From: Sequoia sempervirens
Taxonomy: Eukaryota > Streptophyta > Pinopsida > Cupressales > Cupressaceae
Direction of reading: 5' to 3'
DNA: 64,000 nt
Assembly (NCBI GenBank): GCA_007258455.2
Contig: VDFB02296687.1
Coordinates: 30,096-94,095 of the forward strand
Of the stretch, positions 1-10,705 are shown one piece after another. The notes beneath the pieces are model-generated. The model was not told the origin of the DNA and did not search any database. It worked only from the letters and a program-made list of their open reading frames with translations. The position numbers and the translations under genes were made by a program. Within the stretch, counting starts at the first letter, position 1. Every line of letters begins with the position of its first letter.

Positions 1-496
1 ATTTTTATTATTGTAAATTTTGAACATGAGATGTGAATTTCTTTACGAAATATTTGACAAACATTTTATTTGATGGTTACAATCACATGTATAGAACCAA
101 TTTTTGCCTATGAAGTGACTTCTTGCTACACATGACTTCATATACGCCCTTTCAAGTGACAATCATTAACAAACGAATTAAATCAAACATAGCCTAAAAT
201 TTATTGCCAAGCCCTACACGGCACGGAATGCCTTTATGTTTGGCTTGACTTTCCGCTACCCCAAGACAAAGAAACCGTTGCAATCATTACTGAGTGTGCC
301 CCAATGTGGAAATCGTGGAAACCTTAGCTTTTTAATTTGGGTCATTCTTTTCTTTGATTTCTATTCTTCATTTATTATGCTTTTATTTATTTATTTGTAT
401 ACGTGACAATTTTACATAGGTTAAATATGTTTGGTTGGTATTTTTAAATTTGATTATTAGAGGGTTTTTATTCAAAGGCATTACTTTTATTAGTCC
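1..496. other. AT-rich DNA without a gene
   Basis: No coding signal is visible. The short open frames here show no recognisable domain. The stretch runs into repeat A1. Confidence 0.5.
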
Positions 497-1240
497 CTGC
501 GGGTAGGCAGGAATACTTATGCATTCGTCCGGAATGCATTTAACCGGCAGCATGAACCAATCACATTTCGCCATTTAACATATTACTTTTTTTTGGTATA
601 GTTTGAATTTGGAGAGCTATTTTATATATTGGAAAATTAGCATTTATCTATTTTTCTATTCGTTCGAGTAGCTTTATAAATCATTTTCGTTTTAAAAATT
701 CGGAAAAATGCGAATGCATAAATTGATTAAATAAATTTAAGCAAAGGAATAGTTTAAAAGGTGGCGGCTAGAGGTACGTAATCCATGAATGCAGATTAAA
801 TGCATTAAAATATCAGGAAACAGCGAGCGCATAAATTGATTAATTAAAATTAAGCAGAGGCATAGTTTATCAAACTGGCGGGTAGACGTACGTGATGCAT
901 GAAAAAAAATTAAATGCATTGAATGGCATTTGGCTCGAGGTGAAGGCGGTGGAGTCACTTGGAGGCCACGCGTGGGCAGGGTACTTTGGTCATTTAATAT
1001 AGAGTTGAGTTACTTGGTATGCATTTCCATTGCTTTGCGTGTGTTGTTTTTGTCTTCTGTAAGCAGTGTTCTGAGGGAGAGTTTTAACGACTGAGCAGGA
1101 TATGTTATAGTTGTAGAGTCCAGACCCAGAAACGAGTTATTTGAGGTGATAATTTGGTGATTTTCAGAGTTTCGATACATTAAAACGGTGAACAGTGAGA
1201 GACAAATTGCTTGAGGTCAGAAGAGGTAAGTTTTCGATTT
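497..1240 (+). repeat. Repeat A, copy A1 (forward)
   Basis: This ~740-bp block recurs at 9,650-10,345 in the same orientation and, reversed and less complete, at 12,980-13,540, 23,405-23,695, 23,870-24,390 and 27,030-27,345. Recognisable landmarks are a GCATTTAACCGGCAGCAT segment, a CCACGCGTGG core near 966-975, and a GAAACGAGTTA(T/C)TTGA tail near 1,133. A1 and A2 match closely over more than 500 bp. No transposase ORF is present, so it is probably a non-autonomous repeat; its termini are not defined. Confidence 0.8.
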
Positions 1241-1263
1241 TTAGTCTATTTGATAGAAGAAGT

Positions 1264-2590
1264 GCAAGTAGGGTTTCATAGTGCTTGAAGGCATTCATAT
1301 ACTTTGATTATAAATTCGTATTTTAAACTACTGTTAGTATTGTTCATTCGAATTTCTTGTTCAAATGCGAAGGTTTCATCTGCGTTTGATAGGAATTATG
1401 TAAAAATCCTCTTGTTCATTTTACTTCATGCATGTGAGTCGACAGTGTGTTGCTTTTAGCTTTTCCGTTGTCATCAAAGCATAAAGGATGGAGGGGTTCT
1501 GTTAAAAGTCATGGTTGTTGTCCTCGTAGGCATGAATCTGTATAGTAAACTACTTTTAGTATTATTTATTTGAATTTTTTTGTTGAAATGCGAAGGTTTC
1601 ATCTGCGTTTGATAGGCATTATGTAGAAATCCTCTTGCTCATTTTGCTTCATGCATGTGAGCCCTGTAGAGTTTCTATTTCTTTTATTGCTGCAAGGTGG
1701 TCCCATAAAGAGGGCTTTGGAACCAAAATTATGTCAACGTGTGCGATAATGAGAGCTTTTCAACAATGAGTCGACAGTGTGTTGCTTTGAGCTTTGCCTT
1801 TGTCATGAAAGCATAAAGGATAGAGGGATTTTGTTAAAAGTCATGGTTGTTGTCCTCGTAGGCATAAATGAAAACAATGGGAGCATAAAGAATACAGTAG
1901 AAACCTTTTACCTATCGGCAAGCATAAAAATTCTGTTGGATGTCGTCATTACTATTTTTGTATATTGGGGTTATAAAAAACTATGTCAAAAATGTTGTCG
2001 AGTCCAAATTACAATGTTCTCATAGAGTAGTTAAGTAATATTGCTTTTCGCTTTTTATTCTGTTTGATACAAGAAATGCAAGTAGGGTTTCATAGTGCTT
2101 TAAGGCAATTGTATACTTTGATTATAAATTCATATTTTAAACTACTTTTAGTATTTTTTATTCGAATTTCTTGTTGAAATGCGAAGGTTTCATCTTTGTT
2201 TGATAGGTATTATGTAGAAATCCTCTTGTTCATTTTGCTTCATGCATGTAGTCCTGTAGAGTTTGTGTTTTTTTTATTGCTACAAAAAAACAATGAGAGC
2301 TTTTCAACAATGAGTCGAGAGTGTGTTGCTTTGAGCTTTTCCGTTGTCATGAAATCATAAAGGATAGAGGTATTCTGTTAAAAGTCGTGGTTATTGTCCT
2401 TGTAGTCATAAATGCAAACAATGGGAGCATAGAGAATGCAATAGAAACCTTTTCCCTCCTGACAAGCATAAAAAAAATTGTCAGATGTCGTTGTTACTGT
2501 TTGTGTATCTTGGGGTTATAAAAAAATATGCCAAAAATGTTGTAGAATCCAAATTACAATGTTCCCATAGAGCAGTTAAGTAATATTGCT
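1264..2590 (+). repeat. Repeat B array, three forward units
   Basis: Three tandem, diverged units (about 1,264-1,534, 1,535-2,050 and 2,052-2,590) share blocks such as GTTTCATAGTGCTT, AAATGCGAAGGTTTCATCTG and GCATAAAGGAT(A/G)GAGG. Reversed copies lie at 4,845-6,025 and a forward piece at 28,615-28,790. The units differ by internal indels. Short open frames recur in them (1,777-2,025 and 2,321-2,521 on +, 5,052-5,276 on -) but begin without ATG and resemble no known protein, so they are not called as genes. Confidence 0.8.
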
Positions 2591-3159
2591 TGATAGAACG
2601 GTTTGAGGCTTCATGCAAAAGAGCAGTCAAGTTCATTGGTAGAAGATTTGTGGTCCAGTAACCTGTCACAATTAGTTTGTGTAGTTAATCTTGTTTGCAT
2701 TTATACTTGTGTCTCTTGAACCTAGAAAAATGCTCGGTAGTGTTTAAATGGTTTTTGCTATTAGTATCCATCGCAGTAGGAGTACTATAAATTGCTATTC
2801 TTTTAGAAAAAACAAAGACATGGTTTTTGTTTTCTAATGAGAGCTTTTTACATGGTGCAATGCTTTTGGTTGGAAGAAAAGAGGTTGTGTAGCGGTCCAG
2901 CTGTGGCAAATTCTTCAAGCAAGTAGTACAAGGTGAGTTTCTAGAATGAACCTTCTCTTTTGTTTACAATTGCATATAGTAAACAGAGAAAAAGATTAAT
3001 TCAAGATTATCACTATATTGATTGTACTTGTAATCATATCGTTGCTTTTTGTTACAAGGACAGTCTTTGCAAATGGGTATTGTGAGTGGCATATGCTATA
3101 TGGTTCATAGAAATTAAGCATTTGAGGTTCAAAAGTAGATCTTTGTTTCAAAAAATTAA
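2591..3159. other. Repeat-derived spacer without a gene
   Basis: No coding domain is visible on either strand. The sequence is unique at the level that can be judged by eye. Confidence 0.4.
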
Positions 3160-3600
3160 CCTTTCCAAGTTTTGAGAGTTTGATTCTGAATCCATATGCA
3201 TGCTTTGATTAAAACTACTGGCTAAAGGTGCATAATTCATTAATTCAAAATCAATGCATTTAATGGCAACTGACTAGAGGCGAAGCTGTTTAGATTGCTA
3301 ATTAGTCTTTGAATATATAACAATTAAAAGAGATAAATAAGTATGATTATCCTTGGCCACATTTCACATTTTGGCCTTTCATTGTGCATCTTAAATAGAA
3401 GTTGGATTTTGCATTGTTGCAATGCGTTTGGATACTTTGATTCTAAAATCATAGTTTAGATCATTCTAAGTGTTATCGATTCAAACCTTTCCTTGAAATA
3501 CCAAGAATTCATCTGAATCTTGGAGGCAACGTACAGTTGTCTATAATTATCCTTGGCCACATTTCACATTTTGATCTTTCAATCAAAGTCAATTAACAAA
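3160..3600 (+). repeat. Repeat C, copy C1 (forward)
   Basis: It contains a GATTCTGAATCCATATGCAT landmark, then a segment ending in CTTGGCCACATTTCACATTTTG. Reversed copies cover about 25,420-25,945 and 26,230-26,770, and a forward fragment lies at 24,395-24,545. The second half, from about 3,385, is repeated again at 3,720-3,905 inside the left arm of the long inverted repeat. There is no ORF of note. Confidence 0.75.
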
Positions 3601-3670
3601 GTAGCAATTAGACCTAAAGAAGGTTGAAGGACTATGCTGATAGAAAACCATATTTTTGACAATGGCTAGA

Positions 3671-5030
3671 CAACCTATTGAAATTGTTGTACAAACTTTA
3701 AAGCAAATGCATTTTCCCTTCTATTTACTTTCATTGTACATCTTAAATGGAACTTGAGTTTGGCATTGTTGCAATGCATTTGGATACTTTGATTGTAAAG
3801 TCATAGTTTAGACCATCTTAAGTGTTATTGATTCAAATATTTCCTTGAAATACGAAGGATTCATCTGAGTCTTGTAGGCAATGTACAACTGTCCTATAGA
3901 GAGAGCTTTGGAACCAATGAACTGTTATCAAGGATAGAGGATTACTGTCAAATATTGTGGTTATCGTCCTCATAGGCACACATGTAAAATATGGAAGCAT
4001 ATAGAAAGCAAGTTAACTCTTCAATAATCCCATGAAACATAGTCTTTGTATGCATCCATGCATACAGGTTTGCATGTATATATGTGTGCATGTAATTATG
4101 TATATATGAATGCATGTATCTATGTTGCCATGTATGTATGTGTGTATATAACAGATTACTGTTGCATTTTCTTTAAATGCTTTTTTGTGGATGGCGCCAG
4201 CTAGCCATCCCGTCATATTGTGATTAAACAATTAAGAATAAGTGCTAAATAATTGAAGTAAAATGACCCCATTCAGTTAGCAGATCGATTTTTCTTAGCC
4301 CTTTACATGTTAACTGAGAGTTTTGAAGCTTTTGCTGTTCATTGGCAGTTTTTGAAGCTTAAATGTCACAGTATATGTAGCATTTTACCAAATAGCTCTA
4401 TCATTCATGATCATTTAGGCAAGTTCATATTTCCTTATTCATCCTTGTATTGTCCCATATCTAAATAATTTGGCAATTGCTAGTTAGCCTTTAAGTACCT
4501 AGCAATTCAAAGAAAGAAATGATTGCAATTAGCTTTGTGTGCATTTGAACTATTAATCAAAGGCAACTAACAAACTAGCCCTAGAAAACCATGTCCGTGT
4601 TAATGTGTTGAATACCATGTATTTGTGCATGGGTGTATATGAATACTATTAGTTGTGGTTTCTACCATTGTGTAACGCTTAGTGTTACTTGTAAAACCAA
4701 GCAATATGCAAGTAGAATTCATAGTTCATAGCATCTAGATACATTCAAGGAGAGATACAAATCAAGGTTGTTAGCATCCTAATAAGAAAGATGATGAGAT
4801 ACATCCAATTAATGTATGTCACAACATCTTATAAACAATAATTCCTATCAAACATAGATGAAACCTTCACATTTCAACAAAAAAATTTGAATAAACAATA
4901 TTGAAAGTAGTTTAAAATACGAATTTATAATCAAAGCATACAATTTCCTTAAAGCACTATGAAACCCTACTTGGATTTCTTGTGTCGGACAGACTAAAAA
5001 GTGAAAAGCAATATTACTTAGCTGCTCTAT
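3671..5030 (+). repeat. Left arm of a long inverted repeat
   Basis: This ~1.36 kb segment is matched in reverse complement by 28,604-29,952, almost end to end and by eye above 90% identical. The match covers an embedded degenerate TATG array (4,060-4,150), the GGATGGCGCCAGCTAGCCATCC palindromic area near 4,189, and the B-unit segment near its end. The arms are about 23.6 kb apart and enclose the Helitron genes. A further forward piece of the inner part lies at about 11,540-11,725. Confidence 0.85.
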
Positions 5031-6025
5031 GGCAACATTGTAATTTGGATTCTACAACATTTCTTGACATAGTTTTTTACAACCCCAAGATACAAAAACA
5101 GTAACGACTACATCTAACAGAATTTTTATGCTTGCCGGCAGCAAAAAGGTTTCTACTGTATTCTTTATGCTCTCATTGTTTGCATTTATGCCTATGAGGG
5201 CAACAACCACAACTTTTAACAAAATCCCTTTATCCTTTATGCTTTCATGACAACAGAAAAGCTCAAAGCAACACACTATTGACTGATTGTTGAAAAGCTC
5301 TCATTATCGCACATGTTGACATAATTTTGGTTCCAAAGTCCTCTTTATGGGACCAGTTTGCAACAATTAGAAAAATACAAATTCTATAGGGCTCACATGC
5401 ATGAAGTAAAATGAACAAGAGGATTTCTGCATAATACCTATGAAACACAAATGAAACCTTTGCATTTCAACAAGAAATTCGAATAGATAATACTAAAAAT
5501 AGTTTAATATATGGATTTATGCCTACAAGGACAGCAACCATGACTTTTAACAGAACCCCTCTATCCTTTATGCTTTGATGACAATGGAATAGCTAAAAGC
5601 ACCACACTATCGGCTTACATGCATAGAGTAAAAAAGTAGTTTAAAATACAGGTTTATGCCTATGAGGACAACAACCACAACTTTTAACATAACCCCTCTA
5701 CCCTTTATGCTTTGATGACAATAGAAAAGCTCAAAGCAACACACTGTTCACTCGTATTTCAAAAGCTGTCATTATTGCACGTGTTTAGATGGTTTTGGTT
5801 CCAAAGCCATCTTTATGGGACCACTTTGCAATAGTCAATAATATATAGACTTTACAGGGCTCACATGCATGAAGTAAAATGGACAAGAGGATTTCTACAT
5901 AATACCTATCAAATGCAGATGAAACCTTTGCACTTCAACAAGAAGCTCGAATAAATAATACTAAAAGTAGCTTAAAATATGAATTTATAATCACAATATA
6001 ACAATGTCTTAAAGCACTATGAAAC
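5031..6025 (-). repeat. Repeat B array, reversed units
   Basis: Reversed, diverged copies of the 1,264-2,590 units, recognisable by CCTTTATGCTTTCATGACAA, AACCTTTGCATTTCAACAAG and AAAGCACTATGAAACC. Together with the forward array it makes a local head-to-head arrangement separated by ~2.2 kb. No coding function is inferred. Confidence 0.75.
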
Positions 6026-6034
6026 CTTTCTTCC

Positions 6035-6290
6035 ATTGTTGTTTGCATGTGCCTGATTTAAACATTTAATTATTGGTTCTTGATAATGGAATGAAATGAA
6101 CTTGGACAAATGGAAATAGAATGACCCCATGGAGTTGGAACATCATGTTTGCATGCCTTTACCATGATAGCAGATTTGTGTGCATGAGACTTATGTGAAT
6201 CTCAAATGTCATAGTGTATGGGTGCATGTGTCAAGTAGCTTGGTCCCAGGTATTGACTCTGCAGCAACAACATCTCTTGTGACTACACAA
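6035..6290 (+). repeat. Repeat D, copy 1
   Basis: Matched in the same orientation at about 7,480-7,690: both copies have a shared TTTAATTATTGGTTCTTGATAATGG segment followed by similar TCCCATGGA and GATTTGTGTGCAT landmarks. Non-coding. Confidence 0.75.
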
Positions 6291-6374
6291 ATCTGCAAAA
6301 TCACAAAAAATGAAATGCTCAAAGTAATCACAATTCATCTCTAGTCACTAAAATCTATATTGCATGATAAACAA

Positions 6375-6786
6375 GCGAGAACCTTTGAGTAGATGAAGGT
6401 CATGAACATTGAACCAATAGTAGGACAGTCACCACAACATTTAAGTAAACCTATGGTGTAGACTCCCTTTTCCATTATCAATTTTATTCCCAATTTCATC
6501 CATGAAGAACTTTGTCAACTTCTAGATCCTGCTATTAGCCATTGCTTTGATCCGTGATTTCCATTTCTTTCATCAATGAATTCCATATCTTTGATCCATG
6601 AAGAACTTCTTTAGCTTGTGCATCCATGTATTCTATATCTTTGAGGATATTCTTCATGGATGACATTGGGAATACAATTGATAATGGAAAAGAGAGTGTT
6701 GAGCATAGGTTTCCTTAAATGTTGTGGTGACTGTGATACTATTAGTTCAACGTTCATGATCTTTATCTACTAAAAATTCTTGCTCA
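6375..6786. repeat. Foldback (hairpin) element with ~140-bp arms
   Basis: The left arm at about 6,375-6,516 and the right arm at about 6,649-6,786 are reverse complements with only scattered mismatches; for instance CAGTCACCACAACATTTAAG on the left is answered by CTTAAATGTTGTGGTGACTG-like sequence on the right. The ~130-bp loop itself contains two GATCCATGAAGAACTT-type motifs. With no ORF and this size it looks like a MITE or foldback element. A target-site duplication could not be fixed by eye. Confidence 0.75.
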
Positions 6787-6794
6787 TTCATGCC

Positions 6795-7224
6795 TTGGTA
6801 ATTAAACCTGTGATATTGCATTGCATATGTCTCATGTTCTTCACCTTGAAATGTCCATACTGAAATACAGTAATAGAAAGTAATAAACTAATTATAGCAA
6901 TACAAAATAATTCCAATAAAAACTAATCAAGAGTAATACAAAATACTTTACAACACGTTGTGTGTTACAACTGTCAGTGAGTTGTTTTTACAACACCATG
7001 TGTTTTACAATCTACAGTTTAACAAAACAGTAGTCAAGAATTAAACAAAAAATAGATAATGGAAACTCAAATTCAATGTTTTAGTTTCCATTTCTCATTT
7101 AACAAGTCTTTCAACATCCTAATCAGATTCACTCTTTACATTTTATTTGTTTACTTTTCTGCCCTCATTTGAATGGCAGGGGAACCATACGTGAAGCCAC
7201 TGAATAACCCTTCCATGGTTTGAT
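6795..7224. other. Spacer without a gene
   Basis: No gene is visible. Around 6,953-7,015 there are repeated ACAACAC(G/C)(T/A)TGTGT motifs, too short to interpret. Confidence 0.4.
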
Positions 7225-7470
7225 GGAGCTGGTGTGAGGTGATTTCATGAAAGCTCAAGTGTCATAGTATATGTGGCGTGGCAGCTAATAAGTCTGTTTT
7301 ACATTGTGCTGGTGACAATTTAATTTGTCTCATTTGTCTCCGTACCATTAATCAAAGTCAATTAACAAACAAGTCAATCTTGCACTTGACTCATGCAAAT
7401 TAAGTCAATTCTATCATTAATCATAGTGATAGCAAACAAATGCTTGTTAGATGATCTCATTGTTGAAACC
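7225..7470 (+). repeat. Repeat E, copy 1
   Basis: Direct repeat with about 8,485-8,840: both contain GTCATAGTATATGTGGC, CAATTTAATTTGTCTCAT and CATTAATCAAAGTCAATTAAC. Related shorter AATCAAAGTCAATTAA motifs occur at 3,590, 8,600 and 11,400. Non-coding. Confidence 0.7.
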
Positions 7471-7479
7471 CTGCTTGCA

Positions 7480-7690
7480 TTTTCTAGTTGCATGTACCTG
7501 GTGTAAACATTTAATTATTGGTTCTTGATAATGGAATGAAATGAACTTGGACAAATGGAAATAAAATGGTCCCATGGAATTGGAACATCTACGTTTACAT
7601 GGCTTTAGCATGACAACAGATTTGTGTGCATAGGACTTATTTGAAACTCAAATGTCATACCAGGAATGTGGCATATTAGCTAGTTGGCTT
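7480..7690 (+). repeat. Repeat D, copy 2
   Basis: Second direct copy of 6,035-6,290. It is most similar over AATTATTGGTTCTTGATAAT and the following AATGAAATGAACTTGG. Confidence 0.75.
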
Positions 7691-7754
7691 AACATGATAG
7701 CTTTCAAACAAGTTAATTCAGTGAGAAATCAATCTAGTTTGCTGGTGAATTAAT

Positions 7755-8075
7755 TGTGTTCCATGATTGGTCATAGCCAATTATTGGAAAGGCTGTAAAT
7801 GCCATGGATGAAATAATATGAATAAAATTCTAGTTTCTGGTTTACTTGAAATGCAATGAAAAAACTACTATGAAGACATAAGACAAGGTTGTGTAACATA
7901 TTGCCATTCGTTTATCTAATTTCTTTGGACACAAATGCTTTACACATTTAATTGCAATAGTAACGTGTCTACGAAAATGGGAAAATAGAGACCATAATTC
8001 AGTAGTTTTTAGCGTGAGTATATATGTATCCTGATACATATAAGCTCAACCTAGCATTTACGAAAACAGTTGCTA
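7755..8075 (+). repeat. Repeat F, copy 1 (forward)
   Basis: Matched in reverse complement by 23,065-23,375, including the ATTGGAAAGGCTGTAAATGC start, the AGACAAGGTTGTGTAACATA middle and the GTATATATGTATCCTGATAC end. A more diverged forward relative lies near 12,400-12,570. It forms one of the inverted pairs around the Helitron. Confidence 0.8.
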
Positions 8076-8484
8076 TGTACAGTGAAAGAGCTTATTAGTG
8101 TTACTATATGCGATAGCCATATAACAAAGTAAATTGGTACAAGGCTATAGTGGCATATCCAAAAAATACATGGACGCATGTATACACAGTTGCATACTGG
8201 GATACGTAAAAGCTTAGATGAAAAGTTAATTATAGTTAATTATAAAACATCTCTATACACCAAATCAATTAAACCAATCATGGCCATTCGTATGCAAAAA
8301 AAAATGAACTTCTTGAAAAGGCTTTATAGACAAGGAAGCAAACACAATTGTAAACCGAAATTGCAAAATCTTTGGCAACATCTTCCTTTCAGTTCCTTAT
8401 GCTACAAATATTCAACAGCCTATAGCTATCCATATTAATTGTATCTCTTCGTGTATGTTAAAGCCATTTGTGTATTCTATTGCT
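8076..8484. other. Spacer without a supported gene
   Basis: It contains an 86-codon open frame at 8,178-8,438 with no recognisable motif and ordinary AT-rich composition. It is treated as chance. Confidence 0.4.
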
Positions 8485-8840
8485 TTCGGTATTATTTCAA
8501 GAAAGCTGAAATGTCATAGTATATGTGGCATTAGAGCCAATAAGTCCATCTCACATTTTGCTAATGCCAATTTAATTTGTCTCATCTATCCCTGAACCAT
8601 TAATCAAAGTCAATTAACGAACAAGTGAATCTTACAATTAGCTTCTGCAACTTAATTCAATTCTATCTTTTACTCATTAGTGAAATTAACTAATCAGTTT
8701 AATAAGATAGCTTTGAAACAAGTTAGGTCAGTAATGAATAAAGTTGTTTGACTAATGAGTCAATTGAGTTCAATAGTTAGTCATAGTGATAGCAAACAAA
8801 TCCTTGTTTGATGGTGTCATTGTTGAATTTGCTTTTGTGT
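8485..8840 (+). repeat. Repeat E, copy 2
   Basis: Direct copy of 7,225-7,470 with extra internal sequence around 8,660-8,760. Non-coding. Confidence 0.7.
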
Positions 8841-9649
8841 CCCTCTCTGCACTTTTGCCCTAGCTTGAAACAATGATGCTTCATGATTCAAGTATTAAGT
8901 GTAACTAGGAACCTTTCTTGACTTACATCCATTGATTTAAATCTGTTTCGAAACCATAATTGCAGTGGTTCTTTAAGCTCGATGCAAAACAACAATATAG
9001 TTAAAATGCATTGCAAAAGCCTATGGAGAACCATGTTTGCACTTGTGCATTTGGAATTCATGAACCTGTGATAAATAGACTGCTAGGTTAATCTGTTTCC
9101 AATTGATACTTGTTTGCATTGAATCTAAAAAAAAACTAGCTGGTGTATTTTGATGTTTGGACTATTAGTATCCATTACACTATCATTGTCATCCATTGCA
9201 ATTATAATTTTAGCAGTTGTTTGCACAAATGTGTTTTCATGCATTGTGAAACCCAACTTGCATTTTTGGGATATAATGAAGCAAAATAGATAAAAATAGC
9301 CATTTGTTGCCTTGAGTAGCTTGTCTCTTGGTGTTCATTCAATAAGCACAAGAGCTTCTGCTCTGTCACTGTAAACATCCCCTTTCTATTGATAAAAGCT
9401 ATCAGTTTTCTAGCCTATGTCTTTGCTTAAATTTATTTGTATATGTCATTTTCTTCCAGACTCCCATTTAAAAAAGGAAACTCCATATTCTACTACCAAA
9501 GAAAATGCATTAATGTCAAAGGAGTTTGAAATTGAAGATAACAAACCTAATAGCACTCACTTGGATAAACTATTTTTCTATAGTAACAATTTTATTGGCC
9601 CCTAGTGTCAAGGCAAGAATACTTATGCATTTGGTTGAAATGCTTTTAC
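8841..9649. other. Repeat-bearing spacer without a gene
   Basis: No domain-bearing frame is visible. The stretch includes a shortened duplicate of the repeat A start at about 9,605-9,660 (ATACTTATGCATTTG motif repeated twice about 63 bp apart). Confidence 0.4.
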
Positions 9650-10345
9650 TAGTTTCCTGCTGGTAGGCAGAAATACTTATGCATTTGCTTGGAATGCATT
9701 TAACTGATAGCATTTACCAATCACATTTCGCCACTTAACATATTGCTTTTTTTTTTGTATAGTTTGAACTTGGAGAGCTATTTTATATATTGGAAAATTA
9801 GCATTTATCTATTTTTCTATTCGTCTGAGTAGCTTTATAAATCATTTTCCGTTTTAGAAATTTGGGAAAATGCGAACGCATAAATTGATTAAATAAATTT
9901 AAGCAAAGGCATAGTTTAAAAGGTGCCGGCTAGAGGTACGTAATCCATGAATGCATATTAAATGCATTAAAATATCAGGAGACAGCGAGTGCATAAATTG
10001 ATTAATTAAAATTAAGCAGATGCATAGTTTACCAAACTGGCAGGTAGACGTACGTGATGCATGAAAAAAATTTAAATGCATTGAATGGCATTTGGCTCGA
10101 GGTGAAGGTGATGGAGTCACTTGGAGGCCACGCGTGGCCAGGGTACTTTGGTCATTTAATATAGAGTTGAGTTACTTGGTATGCATTTCCATTACTTTGC
10201 ATGTGTTGTTTTTTTGTGTTTTGTAAGCTATAGTTCTGAGGAAGAGCTTGTAGCCACTAAGCAAGAAATGTTATGGTTGCAAGCCCCACACCTAGAAACG
10301 AGTTACTTGACATGATAGTTTGTTACTCTCCACAGTTCCTTTCTA
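9650..10345 (+). repeat. Repeat A, copy A2 (forward)
   Basis: Close copy of 497-1,240, including the poly-T after ACATATTGC, the CCACGCGTGG-containing stretch and the GAAACGAGTTACTTGA tail at 10,297. Similarity fades after about 10,345, where the sequence passes toward a TATG array. Confidence 0.8.
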
Positions 10346-10419
10346 TTCAAGTGCATCGTGGGGCTGTGTTTCATAGTGCTTTAGTTCATGATCACAATCG
10401 CTTTCTGCTTAATGTGTCA

Positions 10420-10705
10420 GTGCATGTATGTATGTATGCATGTTTCTATGTGCATATGCATTCACCTATGTGCATATCTATGTAGACCTTTGTAGATGCA
10501 TGTATGCATGTATGCATCTGACTGTAGATATATCTATGCATATATGTATTTATGCATATATGTATGTGTGTATAGGTGCATTTATGTGTATATGCATGTA
10601 ATCATATGGATGCATATATGTTTATGTCCATAGATGCATTAATCTGTCTTTACATGGATGTATCTGTACATATATATACATCTGTATACATATATGTGTG
10701 TGTCG
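10420..10705. repeat. Degenerate TATG/CATA tetranucleotide array
   Basis: About 285 bp built of 4-bp steps (TATG, CATG, TGCA variants). It produces artefactual open frames rich in Tyr, Met, His, Cys and Ile. Similar arrays occur repeatedly up to 32 kb and again at 43.5 kb. Confidence 0.85.

Noticed and set aside
737..958. 73-codon minus-strand frame repeated at 9,899-10,120 (-) and 23,918-24,142 (+)
   Set aside because: It follows copies of repeat A; similarity reflects DNA repeat identity, the peptide has no known motif, and other A copies do not keep the frame.
1777..2025. Recurring CCFELxxCHExIKDRGILLK-like frame in the B repeats
   Set aside because: Three copies are open, but they start at GTG without an ATG, one is cut short by a frame change, and the remaining B units lack it.
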